Position numbers and translations under genes: made by a program
Part shown: positions 47,856 through 57,668 of the stretch, piece by piece
Layout: each line of letters starts with the position of its first letter
Numbering within the stretch: position 1 is the stretch's first letter
Assembly: GCA_963921425.1 (NCBI GenBank)
Contig: OY992832.1
Span: forward strand, 11,407,249 to 11,471,248
Source: Dryas octopetala
Taxonomy: Eukaryota; Streptophyta; Magnoliopsida; Rosales; Rosaceae
Direction: 5' to 3'
DNA: 64,000 bases
The notes under the pieces: generated by a model
Told to the model about the DNA's origin: nothing
What the model saw: only the letters and a program-made list of their open reading frames with translations
Databases searched by the model: none

Positions 47856-48476
47856 CTTTCCTTCATCCTGATATCAGGAGCATTGACATTCACAAAGTGC
47901 AAAACCCACAATTCAGGGCAAAATAAGAAAGCAAAAAATCAAACCATTAGTAATTTGTGTTTGATTAGAAGCCTTACTAACTTAATAAAGAAATTTAGAA
48001 ATGAAGCAAACAATCATCAGTTTTTTTTTTTCTTTTTCTATTTTCTATACAAAGTAATTCTCATCGATCCATATCTCGATCTATTTCATCTAAAAAATCC
48101 AACTGAAAGAAATTGTAACATGATGTATTCAGAGGATGAATGACCAGCATCAACCGGATTGCAATCCTTGGTCTCTAATCCCTGCGGAAAAAAAAAATAA
48201 AAATAATAATAAAAAGAGAGAAAACAAAAAAGATAGAGAGAGAGAGAGAGACTAATAAGAAAAACCCAACGCTAGCTTTACCAAAGCAAATAAAACCCAA
48301 ATGCAGAAGAAAATGAAAATAAAGAGGGGAAAAAGAGGAGAAATAAAGAATTCAAAGGAGAAACTAAACACAGAAAAGGAGTGTCAAAATGGCTCAAACT
48401 AAACAAAGAGAAGACAATTTTAAAGAGTAGATCTCATTAGTCAAACAAAATTGTTATTGTTTTCTTAGATCTCATT

Positions 48477-49417
48477 CAGTGTTTTCAGACGCAAAAGCGT
48501 CACGCGAGGCGTTTGCAGTCTCGCAAGGCGAGGCGTAAGCCTTGACGCGTATAGCGTAAGCCTTTCGGGCATAAAAAAATATAATAATAAAAAAATTATA
48601 AAAATAATTATATAGCTAAAAAATAGTATTAATTGTCATTCATAATAAAAATCATCCATATTAATAGATAACCCTATAATACCTTATTTCTGAGAGGGAG
48701 CCTGTTAAAATGTAAATAAAACACATATAATTCTTGTTTACTTTTACAAGGTTGAACCTTTTAGAGAACACTGATAAATACCCTCATTTACACACACACA
48801 AAAACCAAAACCCAGCCAGCCCACCCCCGACGCCGACTCCAGCCACTGTTGCCAGCCGGCCTCCCTTCCTCTCCTTCCCTTTCTCTCCTCTCTCCTCTCC
48901 CTTTCTCTCTCTTTCCCTATCTCTTCTCTCTCCCCTCTCTCTTTCCCTCTCTCTTCTCTCTCCCTTTCTCTCTCTGCTCACTGCCACTCTCTCTCTCCAA
49001 TCAGATGCAGGGGCCGGCAAGCTTGCTGGCCTCCAGATCGGTGGACTTTGCCGCGGACATTGATGGGGCTGGGTGGGGGCGGGCAGGGGTTGGGTTGGGT
49101 TGGGGGGGTGGGGGAAGGGCTGGGTGGGGGTGGGCCAAGCTGGGGCTGGGCGGGGAGGGGCTGAGGCTGGGCGGGCCAGGGAGGGGAAAAAATCCCGCAG
49201 AGGTGGTCGCGGGGCGTCCGCCTTCAACGCCTTCAACGCCTTGCCGTCGCGAGGCGTACGCCTTCAACGCCTTGCCGTCGCGAGGCGTACGCCTTCAACG
49301 CCTTGCCGTCGCCTTTCAGTCCTTTTACAGATTCCGGCGACGTCGTGCGCAATCGGCCGCCGCCTCGCCATGACTCGTGCCTTGAGGCGCGCCTGAAGAA
49401 CGCCTTTGAAAACACTG
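48477..49417. mobile_element. hAT element with GC-rich cargo, 941 bp
   Basis: Ends CAGTGTTTTCAGACGC and GCCTTTGAAAACACTG are inverted. Perfect 8-bp flanks ATCTCATT lie at 48469-48476 and 49418-49425. Subterminal arrays of GAGGCGTAAGCC/CGCCTTCAACGCCTTGCCGT-type motifs are present at both ends, densest at 49215-49320. The middle (about 49000-49200) is very G-rich, unlike the AT-rich surroundings. No transposase is present, and its long ORFs are low-complexity. Confidence 0.88.
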
Positions 49418-49732
49418 ATCTCATTAGATCTCTATACTTGCTTTTGTATTAATAATTTTCAATTAGAAAACTTATTTGAAAATTAAATTTAATTGAGTAA
49501 TTAACTGTGACATGTGACAATTTTTTAATGGATTGTGATGCTAAATCAGTTATCATCCGACATCAGTCGGACATGCAAGTTAATAAGTGTGACATCTGAC
49601 TTCACTGGGACATGCAAGTTTATATGGAAGATTCGTGTGTTTGCTCAAGTCCCTGGCTGGCTACGTAGTACAATTAACAACTGGCAACAGCAGCGGAGGG
49701 AAGTACTGAATATGTGTTTGAAAATTTCATTT

Positions 49733-49903
49733 TAAAAGCATCATCCATATATTTCATCCTTTTAAACAAGTTCAATTCTCAATAGAATTTCTCTCTCTCT
49801 CTCTCTGACAGACCACACACTAATTAACTGAGAAAATAACCACAAAAACAGCATCCATTTCCTCCTTTCAAACAAGTTCAATCCTGAATAGACAATATAT
49901 AGA

Positions 49904-49948
<45 letters not shown>

Positions 49949-49965
49949 TGACTGATCACACACTA
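49733..49965 (+). promoter_or_regulatory. Duplicated leader of P450 gene 8
   Basis: Two tandem, diverged copies of the array leader stand in a row. Copy one (about 49733-49822) runs from AAAAGCATCATCC through AAACAAGTTCAAT and a short CT run to ACCACACACTAATTAAC. Copy two (about 49828-49968) runs from GAAAATAACCACAAAAACAG through AAACAAGTTCAATCC and (CT)n (49907-49945) to ATCACACACTAATGG, the true start. In copy one the start codon position reads ATTAAC. Neither copy has a perfect TATA box. Confidence 0.65.
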
Positions 49966-52230
49966 ATGGAAGTATCAGTAGTGAGTGTTGCTATAGTGAG
50001 CATACTAACATGGGTATGGTGTGTGATGAATTGGGTGTGGCTGAGGCCAAAGAAACTGGAAACATGCCTCAGGCAGCAAGGCCTTAGAGGCAATTCCTAC
50101 CGGCTGCTGTTTGGAGACATGAACGAGACCTCTATGATGGTTAAACAAGCACAATCCAATCCCATCAACCTCTCCACTACCCATGATATAGCACCACGTG
50201 TCAACCCCTTTCTCCATCAGACGGTGAACGCTTACGGTATGTCAGATATTTATTATGATTATTTATTTTTTTCTTTTTTCACATTTCTTTACCACTTCCT
50301 AGTAGGGCTATCACCATCGATGGATTATTAAAACAAAAATGCAGGTAAGAATTCTTTCATTTGGATTGGCCCCATACCAAGGGTGAACATCATGGATCCA
50401 GAAGAGTTTAAAGATATCCTCAACAAATATGATGACTTTCAGAAGCCAGTAACAAACCCAATTGCCCAGTTCACATTGACTGGTATTTTCACCTATGAAG
50501 GTGAGAAATGGGCTAAACACAGAAATATTCTCAACCCAGCATTCCATTTAGAGAAGCTAAAGGTATGATACTCTTAATTGCTTGCAGTATTTATCTAAGT
50601 TTCTGTATTTACTTAAATTATCAATATCATATTGATTTGTTTCTTTAATCAAATCCCCTGTTTTTGTCGGTATATAGCGTATGTCGCAGGTATTTTACCA
50701 AAGTTGTGGTGAGATGATTAATGAATGGGAGAAGTTGGTCTCCAAAGAAGGTTCATGTGAGTTGGATGTGTGGCCTTGTCTTAAAAATTTGACAGGCGAT
50801 GTGATTTCTCGAACAGCATTTGGAACTAGTTTTGAAGAAGGAAGGAAAATATTTCTGCTCTTGAAAGAGGAACAACAACTTAGAATAACAGCTAAGCAAG
50901 GTGTTTACATTCCAGGGTGGTGGTAATTAAATTTTAATTAATCTTTTGGCAATTAAATTAGGCTCTCATCAACCATATGGAAGATGTTTCATACAAATAA
51001 ACTGAAACCACGAAGCTTTCTTTGCCACATTTGTCCAAAGTCTGCAAGATTACTAGAGAACTTCAGTTGTTAAGCATATATATCAAACGTCCTAATTTGT
51101 TCTTATAATTAGACTCAAACATGTTCCATCTCATGTCTAGTAGTAATTGAAGAAAACCAAATTCGTTCTATAAATTAATGCATGCCAAATTAGTTTAAGT
51201 ACTTAATCTTTATATTAATCACAGAAACAATACATATAAAATGAGTATATTGCATGAAAAATGTACATCTATTGTTCATGTCGATCTTCACAGAATCATT
51301 GAATTAAGTACTGTTTTTGTGTAGGTTTCTGCCAACTAAGATAAACAGGAGGATGAAAGAAACTGAAAAGGAAATGACAGGTTTAATCAAGGGTGTTATA
51401 AATAAAAGAGTAGAGGCAATTAAGACAGGTGAAGCCACTAAAGATGACTTGTTGGGTATGCTTCTAGAATCCAATTTCAAAGAAATTCAAGAACATGGGA
51501 ACAACAAAAACGTTGGGATGAGTATTCAAGATGTGATTGACGAGTGTAAGCTGTTTTACTTGGCGGGGCAAGAGACGACTTCAGTGTTTCTTGTTTGGAC
51601 ACTGGTTTTGTTAAGCCAGAATCAGAATTGGCAAGTTCGTGCAAGAGAAGAAGTTTTGCAAGTCTTTGGAGGCAACAAACCAGACTCCTATGGGCTAAGT
51701 CACCTAAAAGTTGTAAGTATATATACAATACATGCACTACAAGTCTAGAAAAAAGAGGTCTTTTAGTCACCCAAATATTAGACCTTGAGAGTATAATGCC
51801 TGTGCAGGTAAACATGATTTTACTTGAAGTTCTTCGATTATACCCACCAGTTGTTGAACTTAATCGAGTCACTCACAAGCAAACACAGCTTGGAAAATTA
51901 TCATTACCGGCTGGAGTCGAAATCACCTTGCCCATACTGCTTGTTCACCATGACAAGCAACTGTGGGGTGATGATGCAGAGGAGTTCAAGCCAGAGAGGT
52001 TTTCAGAAGGAGTTTCAAAGGCAACAAAGGGCCAACTTTCATTCTTCCCTTTCGGAGGGGGTCCTCGAATTTGCATTGGACAAAACTTTGCTATGATGGA
52101 AGCTAAAATGGCCTTGTCAATGATTTTACAACACTTCAACTTTGAGCTCTCTCCATCCTATGCTCATGCTCCCTCAATTATAACCCTTCAACCCCAATAC
52201 GGTGCTCATATCATTCTGCATAAACGTTGA
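49966..52230 (+). CDS. CYP72A: CYP72A cytochrome P450, intact, 514 aa (gene 8, mosaic introns)
   Basis: Exons 49966-50236, 50345-50562, 50678-50922, 51325-51712 and 51808-52230. It is the shortest protein: the anchor is four residues shorter than in gene 3 and exon 5 lacks one codon (APS-IITL). The ATG, not the upstream in-frame GTG, aligns with the family start. I-helix AGQETT near 325, EVLR near 381, PERF present, heme loop [17 protein letters not shown], Cys about 463. The exon 3-4 junction codon is TGG, giving PGWWFLPT. Introns 1 and 3 (108 and 402 bp) match the left group; intron 4 (95 bp) matches the right group. Exon 1 text is also mixed (KKLETC and GDM as in genes 1-2, RGNSYR and STTHD as in 7 and 9). 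The substrate is unknown. Confidence 0.94.
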
Positions 52231-52881
52231 TCATTAGTACTTCTAAATCATAAACCTTCATAAGTTCATATTAATAATGTCGGCTGATCAGCCAATGTTT
52301 AAACTACATATTAATGTAGCAAAAGGGTACTCTATATATATATATATATATATATATTTCATAGCTCCTATATATAATGTTGCATAATTTTCAGGTCGAT
52401 CTTATACATAAATTTTGCTTAATTTATAGCAATCGATGATCGATCTTCTCCGGATCCAGTACTCTCTAAGTTGAGTATTGAAGAGAGACAACAACTGATC
52501 GACCTGTATTCGGCAGAATGTGTATAAGCCTCAGCAAGACATATAAATCAAGCAAGGTAGAGCATGATTGTAAAACCCATACCATTGTATAGGGATCAGG
52601 AGAGGCTCAGTGTGGGAGCCAAGGTGTGAATGTGTGATGATGCACGAAAAAGAGCCTCGCCTCTTTGTGCGTTCCAAGTGGCAATAGTGATGTTAAGCAA
52701 TTGACAGGTACGTACAATGCGTGTTAGGAAGAGATGGCATGGCACAAAAGAATCTGACATGTGTATAAGTGGCCGGGTAGCTAATTAGTTGGAGCGTATG
52801 TGGCTATAAATGAGGTCTAAGAGGTTGACACCTAAGATTAATAATGGGTATTGTGAATATTTTTTTTTTTGGTAGGGTATT

Positions 52882-53115
52882 GTGGGGTAGAAGCCTAAGT
52901 GTCATGTGGGGTAATGGACCACATTTGTAATCAAAATAAGCCCATTCCCTTCTGTAATCAAAATAAGTTCATTTGTATTGTCATATAATTACCAGAGTGT
53001 CATGTGGGGTAGAAGCCTAAGTGTCATGTGGGGTAATGGGCCGCATTTGTAATCAAAATAAGCCCATTCCCTTCGGTAATCAAAATAAGTTCATTTGTAT
53101 TGTTGTATAATTAAC
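52882..53115 (+). repeat. Tandem duplication, period 122 bp
   Basis: GTGGGGTAGAAGCCTAAGTG begins at 52882 and again at 53004. Each copy continues through AAAATAAGCCCATTCCCTTC to TAATCAAAATAAGTTCATTT, with very few differences, so the duplication is recent. It is absent from the homologous spacer after gene 6. Confidence 0.9.
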
Positions 53116-53847
53116 AGAGATATAGACTAATTTGACATCTCATAAAATATGTTTTGTTTTAAAATTAAAAAAAGTTTTAAGTGATAGAAATATAAAAACA
53201 TATGTATTATTATGTTATTGAGTTGTAATACAAAATCAATCATATTCTTGTTAAATGAAAGTTTCTCTCATTATGAATAAGCAAGAGAGCAAGTAGAAGC
53301 CAAGGTGTCATGGGGGGTAATGGTTTAAGAGCTTAAGATTAAGCTAGGGTTTGTAAGCCTATTTGTGTTGCCAGGTGGCAGGTGATGCTAATTAAGCAAT
53401 TGACACATTGATCAATGGATGATGTGACTCAAATTAAGAAATTGACATTTGGATAAGTGAGTAGCTAATTGTTCGACACGTGACTAGATAAGGTCTAAAA
53501 AGTTGACACCAAAGCTTAATGATAGGTATTGTAAAACCAAGATCAAGGACAAGCAGATCGAAGCCAATGTATCATGCATGGTGCATGAAAAGGAGTCATT
53601 TGAGTTGCCAAGTTGCAATTAATGGTGTTGTTAAGCAATTGACACATTAATGCATGCAATGATATGGCACACACATGAATTTAACATGTGGATAAGTGGG
53701 TAGCTAATTGGTTAGTACGAAGTTAGATGAGGTCTAAGAGATTGACATCTAAGATTAATGATAGATGGGTATTGTATAAAATCATACCGTTGACATTGTT
53801 ACCCACACCAAAAAAAAAAAAAACAAGAAAACAGAAGTTGGACAATG

Positions 53848-54178
53848 AACATTACCAGCTATAGTCCAAATGGCGTTGCCCATGCTAGCTGATTGTTCAC
53901 CATGACAAGGAAGTGTGGGATGAAGATGCAGAGGAGTTCAAGCAATTGAGAGAGGTTTTCACGAGTTTCAAAGGCAACAAAGGGTCAACTTTCTTCCCTT
54001 TCCGAGGCAGTCCTCGGATTTGCATGATTGCATCGAACGAAACCTTGCTATGATAGAAGCAAATAATGGCTTTGTCATTGATTTTACAACACTTTACCTT
54101 CGACCGTTGTCGATCCATCCTATATATGTTCATACTCTTCACGTAGTTGTCACTCTTCAACCACAATTTGGAGCTCCT
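53848..54178 (+). pseudogene. CYP72A exon-5 relic (after gene 8)
   Basis: Degraded exon 5 from CATTACCAGCTATAGTCCAA to CCACAATTTGGAGCTCC, very similar to the relic at 42062, including the shared damage (CAATTGAGAGAGG in place of the CCAGAGAGG that codes PER, and CCGAGGCAGTCCTCGG at the heme loop). The shared lesions mean both descend from one already dead copy. Confidence 0.9.
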
Positions 54179-54395
54179 TTCAGTTTCCTACGTCTACATC
54201 GATCTCAACCCTCATCGATCTCCATTCTCCACAGTGTATTTTTTCTGGGTTTTGATACTTTTTTAAAGATATATATTCCTTGAATGTCTTTCCCACAAAG
54301 AAAATCAACATGAGAAGAAATGTCCGTCATTGACTTTAGATCTGGGAATGCTACAAGGTCCAACTCCAACCAAGTGATTTTTTGTTAAACACTAG

Positions 54396-54850
54396 CATGT
54401 TTACTAATCCGTAATTGGATAAGGAGGAATTGAATTGATGATGAATTAGATTGAGGAGGAATTGAATTGAGAAGGAATTGAATTGAGAAGGAATTAGATT
54501 CTCATTGAAGCTGTTTACTAAACTATATGAAATCAAAGTAAGAATGATATCGTGTAAACATTTAATTACTAAAATGCCCTTGTTCTAAATAAATTATTTT
54601 ATATGCTAGTTAATAATATGAGGGCATAATAGAAAAAAAAATAAGGAATTGAATTTCTACAAAATAAGGAATTGGATTACGTACCACCTCCCACCCAAAA
54701 ATCCAATTCCTCCAAAATAAAGAGTTGAATTACTAATTTCAAGTGGGCTTCACTTATGTTTTTATTCTTATATGATTAGTAAATAAAGAAGTAATCTGCA
54801 ATCGGAATCTAATTCCTTATTTTGATTCCGATTACGGATTAGTAAACATG
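54396..54850. mobile_element. MITE with CATGTTTACTAATCCG ends
   Basis: CATGTTTACTAATCCGTAAT at the left is inverted at the right (ATTACGGATTAGTAAACATG). The interior has direct repeats of GAGGAATTGAATTGA and the inverse CAATTCCTCC. About 455 bp, non-coding. The target duplication is not clear, so the family (hAT-like by look) is unconfirmed. Confidence 0.7.
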
Positions 54851-55024
54851 TCATGCATAATGGGTTGCTATATTTAATCCAAAGCCAATAGTTTTTTTGG
54901 TCACAAAGCCAATAGCTTACTTTTAATTAAGAATTGGAACTAGCTGGGTGACAAATTGTTCTTGTGGGTTTTGAATTTGAGTTTTGGACTTTTTTTTTTT
55001 TTTTTTCAAAGGACCTCTGCGAAA

Positions 55025-55030
<6 letters not shown>

Positions 55031-55095
<65 letters not shown>
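55031..55095 (+). repeat. (GA)n microsatellite
   Basis: About 32 GA units, preceded by a T run at 54990-55006. It lies far from any gene start. Confidence 0.95.
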
Positions 55096-55100
<5 letters not shown>

Positions 55101-55319
55101 TGTGTTTATGAAAGAGTGATTTGCGGAGAAAAATTATTTGGTGTAACCAATACACCGACATATGATATAACCAATCTAACGTGTAAGGATATTATTGGAC
55201 GGTATATTTATATGAGTTGGGTATAATATTAATAATATCCACTTATATTATGATACGTTGCATTGGTTATACCACTTGACGGTGTTTCGGTTACACAGAA
55301 GTTTTCAAAATGACGAACT

Positions 55320-55585
55320 CCATATAAAAATTCAACAATCCGAATAGTCTATTTTTTAGGCCTCTATTAAAAGATCATTTTTGTTAAAAATTAGGTAAAT
55401 TGGAAATCATTTACCTACAAAGATTAAATAGTCAACATTTCAAGTGTTTATTATATTGACCATTTAATATTTGTAGGTAAATGATTTCTAATTTATTTTA
55501 TTTTTTGCATGAATAATTCTTTAATAGAGATCTAAAAAATTGATGTTCGGATTGTTGAAATTCTATATAAAATAGACCTTATTGA
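55320..55585. mobile_element. Palindromic MITE fragment
   Basis: An inverted pair around 55445: AAATCATTTACCTACAAA at about 55409 with TTTGTAGGTAAATGATTT near 55469, and outer arms AACAATCCGAA with TTCGGATTGTT. It resembles the element at 39358 in design and in the ATTCTTTAATAGAGAT piece, but the outer ends are lost or diverged. Confidence 0.6.
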
Positions 55586-56707
55586 AAAGTTGTTTCAAAA
55601 TTTGTATTAAAAATAGGATATTACATATCCGCCCTAGAAAGAATATATAGTATTTTGTGAAACAAAGAATTTATCCTCCCGTAAAACAAGTGAAAGAGAG
55701 AGAATAATATTTTTATTTTATTTTTAAAAATTCAAATCATAATTATGTCAGCACGGTGAAAGTGGGTGAATCTAATGACTTGAAATTTGTGTCAAAATTT
55801 GGGTCAATTTTAAGGTGCCATAGATTTGTCCCTGTATAATTAATGTCACTAAATTTTAAGGGTTGGCACATAAATTTTATTTATCGGTGATATACAGCTG
55901 ATGATCCTTTTTGGATGCACTGTCTCCAAATCTTAGCTAAATTTTTAATACACCACAATTCTTGAATCTTGAGTTAATAGATTGCTTTTGTTTTTTGGTT
56001 TGAATATGTTAAATTATTGAATGCGTATGAGCTGAACTTTTGCCATTTTTTCATACTCTCGTGCATTCTCTCTCTTTTACTTTTAGATCTCAAGAATCTC
56101 TATAAACCATGCACACATGAGGCAAAGTACCTATTAATATATCCTTCCTAAGCAGAATTCTAGAGTACCTATAGAAACCAGTTGATCGAAAAGATGTTTC
56201 AACTGTCGTTTGGAAATGCTCTAAGTTTTAAAATGTCTAACATGCAACAACTTAAATAAAGAAAATCAGTCTATTTTCTTTTTGGCCGTGAATATGTCCT
56301 AATCCAATGGCGCCCCAAAAATGACTCCTTATAGTTAGACAAAGAAAATTCTAATTTTTTTTTTTTTTTTTTTCTGGATATAAAAAAGGTCCATAAAGAA
56401 CAGAGGAAGTAGTAGACTTATAACAATAAAGGTAGAATTCTAGAGTATGCCGACTCTTGAAAAGTAAAAACAGTGCTTATAGATTGCCATTCAAAACACA
56501 ACACACGAATCACTTTTCTTCCAGAACGTACTTTTTCCTCTCTCGTCTCTTTCATACGCAACTTTTTCCTCCTATATGCTACCATTTAAAAGGTGACTCT
56601 CGAATGCCGCATTCTTTCGAAAGCGGTACACTCCTTTAACTCTGAAATTTTAATGGGCGTCACTTTTTTACTACTGGAGTATAAATTTTTTTATCATTAA
56701 TTATTTG

Positions 56708-57522
56708 GTGTATTCGATTGTTATCATTGGAATATGTTTGACACTATTTTTCAGAAAGAAAGCGGTGATACTCAGTAGTCCTTTTAGTGAAAGCACTTTA
56801 TGCAGAGAAGTATATACAAATTTTTATAAAAATTTTAAATGTTTCATATAAAAACACTTCAAAGTGCTTATCAAAAAATTACTTAAAAGCTCTTTTATAA
56901 CTTATAATCACTTTTATTTATTTTTTACAAACTCTACCGAAAACGCTTTTACTAATCTGAAAGCGCTTTCGGCCTTAAATTTTAAAGGAATTTGAAAATC
57001 CATAGAAATATAATTTAGGTATATTCAATTCAGAATTTTAAACATTTCATAGAAATCTAGATGTATTCAATCCAAAATTGTAAAGGATCCATAGAAATTA
57101 GGTGTACGTATTAAAAAATTCATTGATTTATTTAAAGGTAATCACTAAACAAGCTCTGACCAAAAAAAAAAAAAAATATCATTAAGTGGTGGATTTTGTA
57201 TTCAATCCATTAATGGAACAAAATCCATCAAAATTCATCATTTAATGAAATCCTTGCAAAATCAATGAGTTTTTTAATACCCTTAGCTTTTTATGTAATT
57301 TTTATAATTATGAATTTAATACACTTGTATTTATATGGAATCTTTAAAATTTTAAATTGAATACACTTAGATATATGAACTTTCAAATTTTTTTGAAATC
57401 TATTAGAATCTCAATGAATACAGCTTAGATTTGATGGATTCTATGAAAATTAATAAAAATCCATAAAATTTGCAACATTCAATAACTCCTCTAAAATATA
57501 TTAAAATCTCAATTAAATATAT
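56708..57522. mobile_element. AT-rich MITE abutting the promoter of gene 9
   Basis: Related to 44035-44600: GGTGTATTCGATTG at the left, inner ATTCAATCCATTAATGGAAC and CATAGAAATTTAGG-type pieces, and TTAAAATCTCAATTAAATAT at the right end. It is longer than the copy before gene 7, probably by secondary insertion. Borders approximate. Confidence 0.5.
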
Positions 57523-57523
57523 C

Positions 57524-57534
57524 CCTATATATGG
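57524..57534 (+). promoter_or_regulatory. TATA box of P450 gene 9
   Basis: CCTATATATGG followed by GCATGCATTTTCC and the (CT)n leader, as in gene 7. Confidence 0.55.
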
Positions 57535-57564
57535 GGAACGCATGCATTTTCCTTTCAAACAAAT

Positions 57565-57568
<4 letters not shown>

Positions 57569-57652
<84 letters not shown>
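57569..57652 (+). repeat. (CT)n run in the leader of P450 gene 9
   Basis: About 42 units, the longest of the leader runs, ending 17 bp before the ATG and in frame with it. Confidence 0.95.
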
Positions 57653-57657
<5 letters not shown>

Positions 57658-57668
57658 ATCACACACTA

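Larger units (their letters stand above)
46982..49965. other. Spacer between P450 genes 7 and 8
   Basis: It contains a P450 exon-4 relic (47216-47435), a TRIM element with both LTRs (47516-47855), AT-rich sequence, a hAT element (48477-49417), and the duplicated leader of gene 8 (from about 49733). No independent gene is supported. Confidence 0.7.
52231..57668. other. Spacer between P450 genes 8 and 9
   Basis: It starts with an (AT)n run (about 52335-52358) and the shared spacer block (52400-52860). Next are a 122-bp-period tandem duplication (52882-53115), more shared block (53280-53760) and an exon-5 relic (53848-54178). Then come a MITE (54396-54850), (GA)n (55031-55095), a palindrome (about 55320-55585), sequence shared with 29290-29900 and 35190-35950 (55970-56640), and an AT-rich MITE up to the TATA of gene 9. 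No independent gene seen. Confidence 0.65.

Noticed and set aside
47640-48143. 167-codon ORF
   Set aside because: It runs through the TRIM core, one LTR and AT-rich flank. The frame is incidental and the product has no recognisable domain.
48849-49373. 174-codon and overlapping ORFs on both strands
   Set aside because: Low-complexity Ser/Leu/Pro and Gly-rich products from (CT)n and G-rich cargo of the hAT element; long frames on both strands reflect base composition.
49948-49965. GTG start giving MTDHTL ahead of gene 8
   Set aside because: A plant nuclear gene would use the ATG at 49966, which aligns with the other copies.
51595-52230. 211-codon ORF spanning exon 4, intron 4 and exon 5 of gene 8
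   Set aside because: The first part is out of frame with exon 4. The intron has standard GTAAGT and GCAG borders as in the other copies, so this is not an unspliced fusion.
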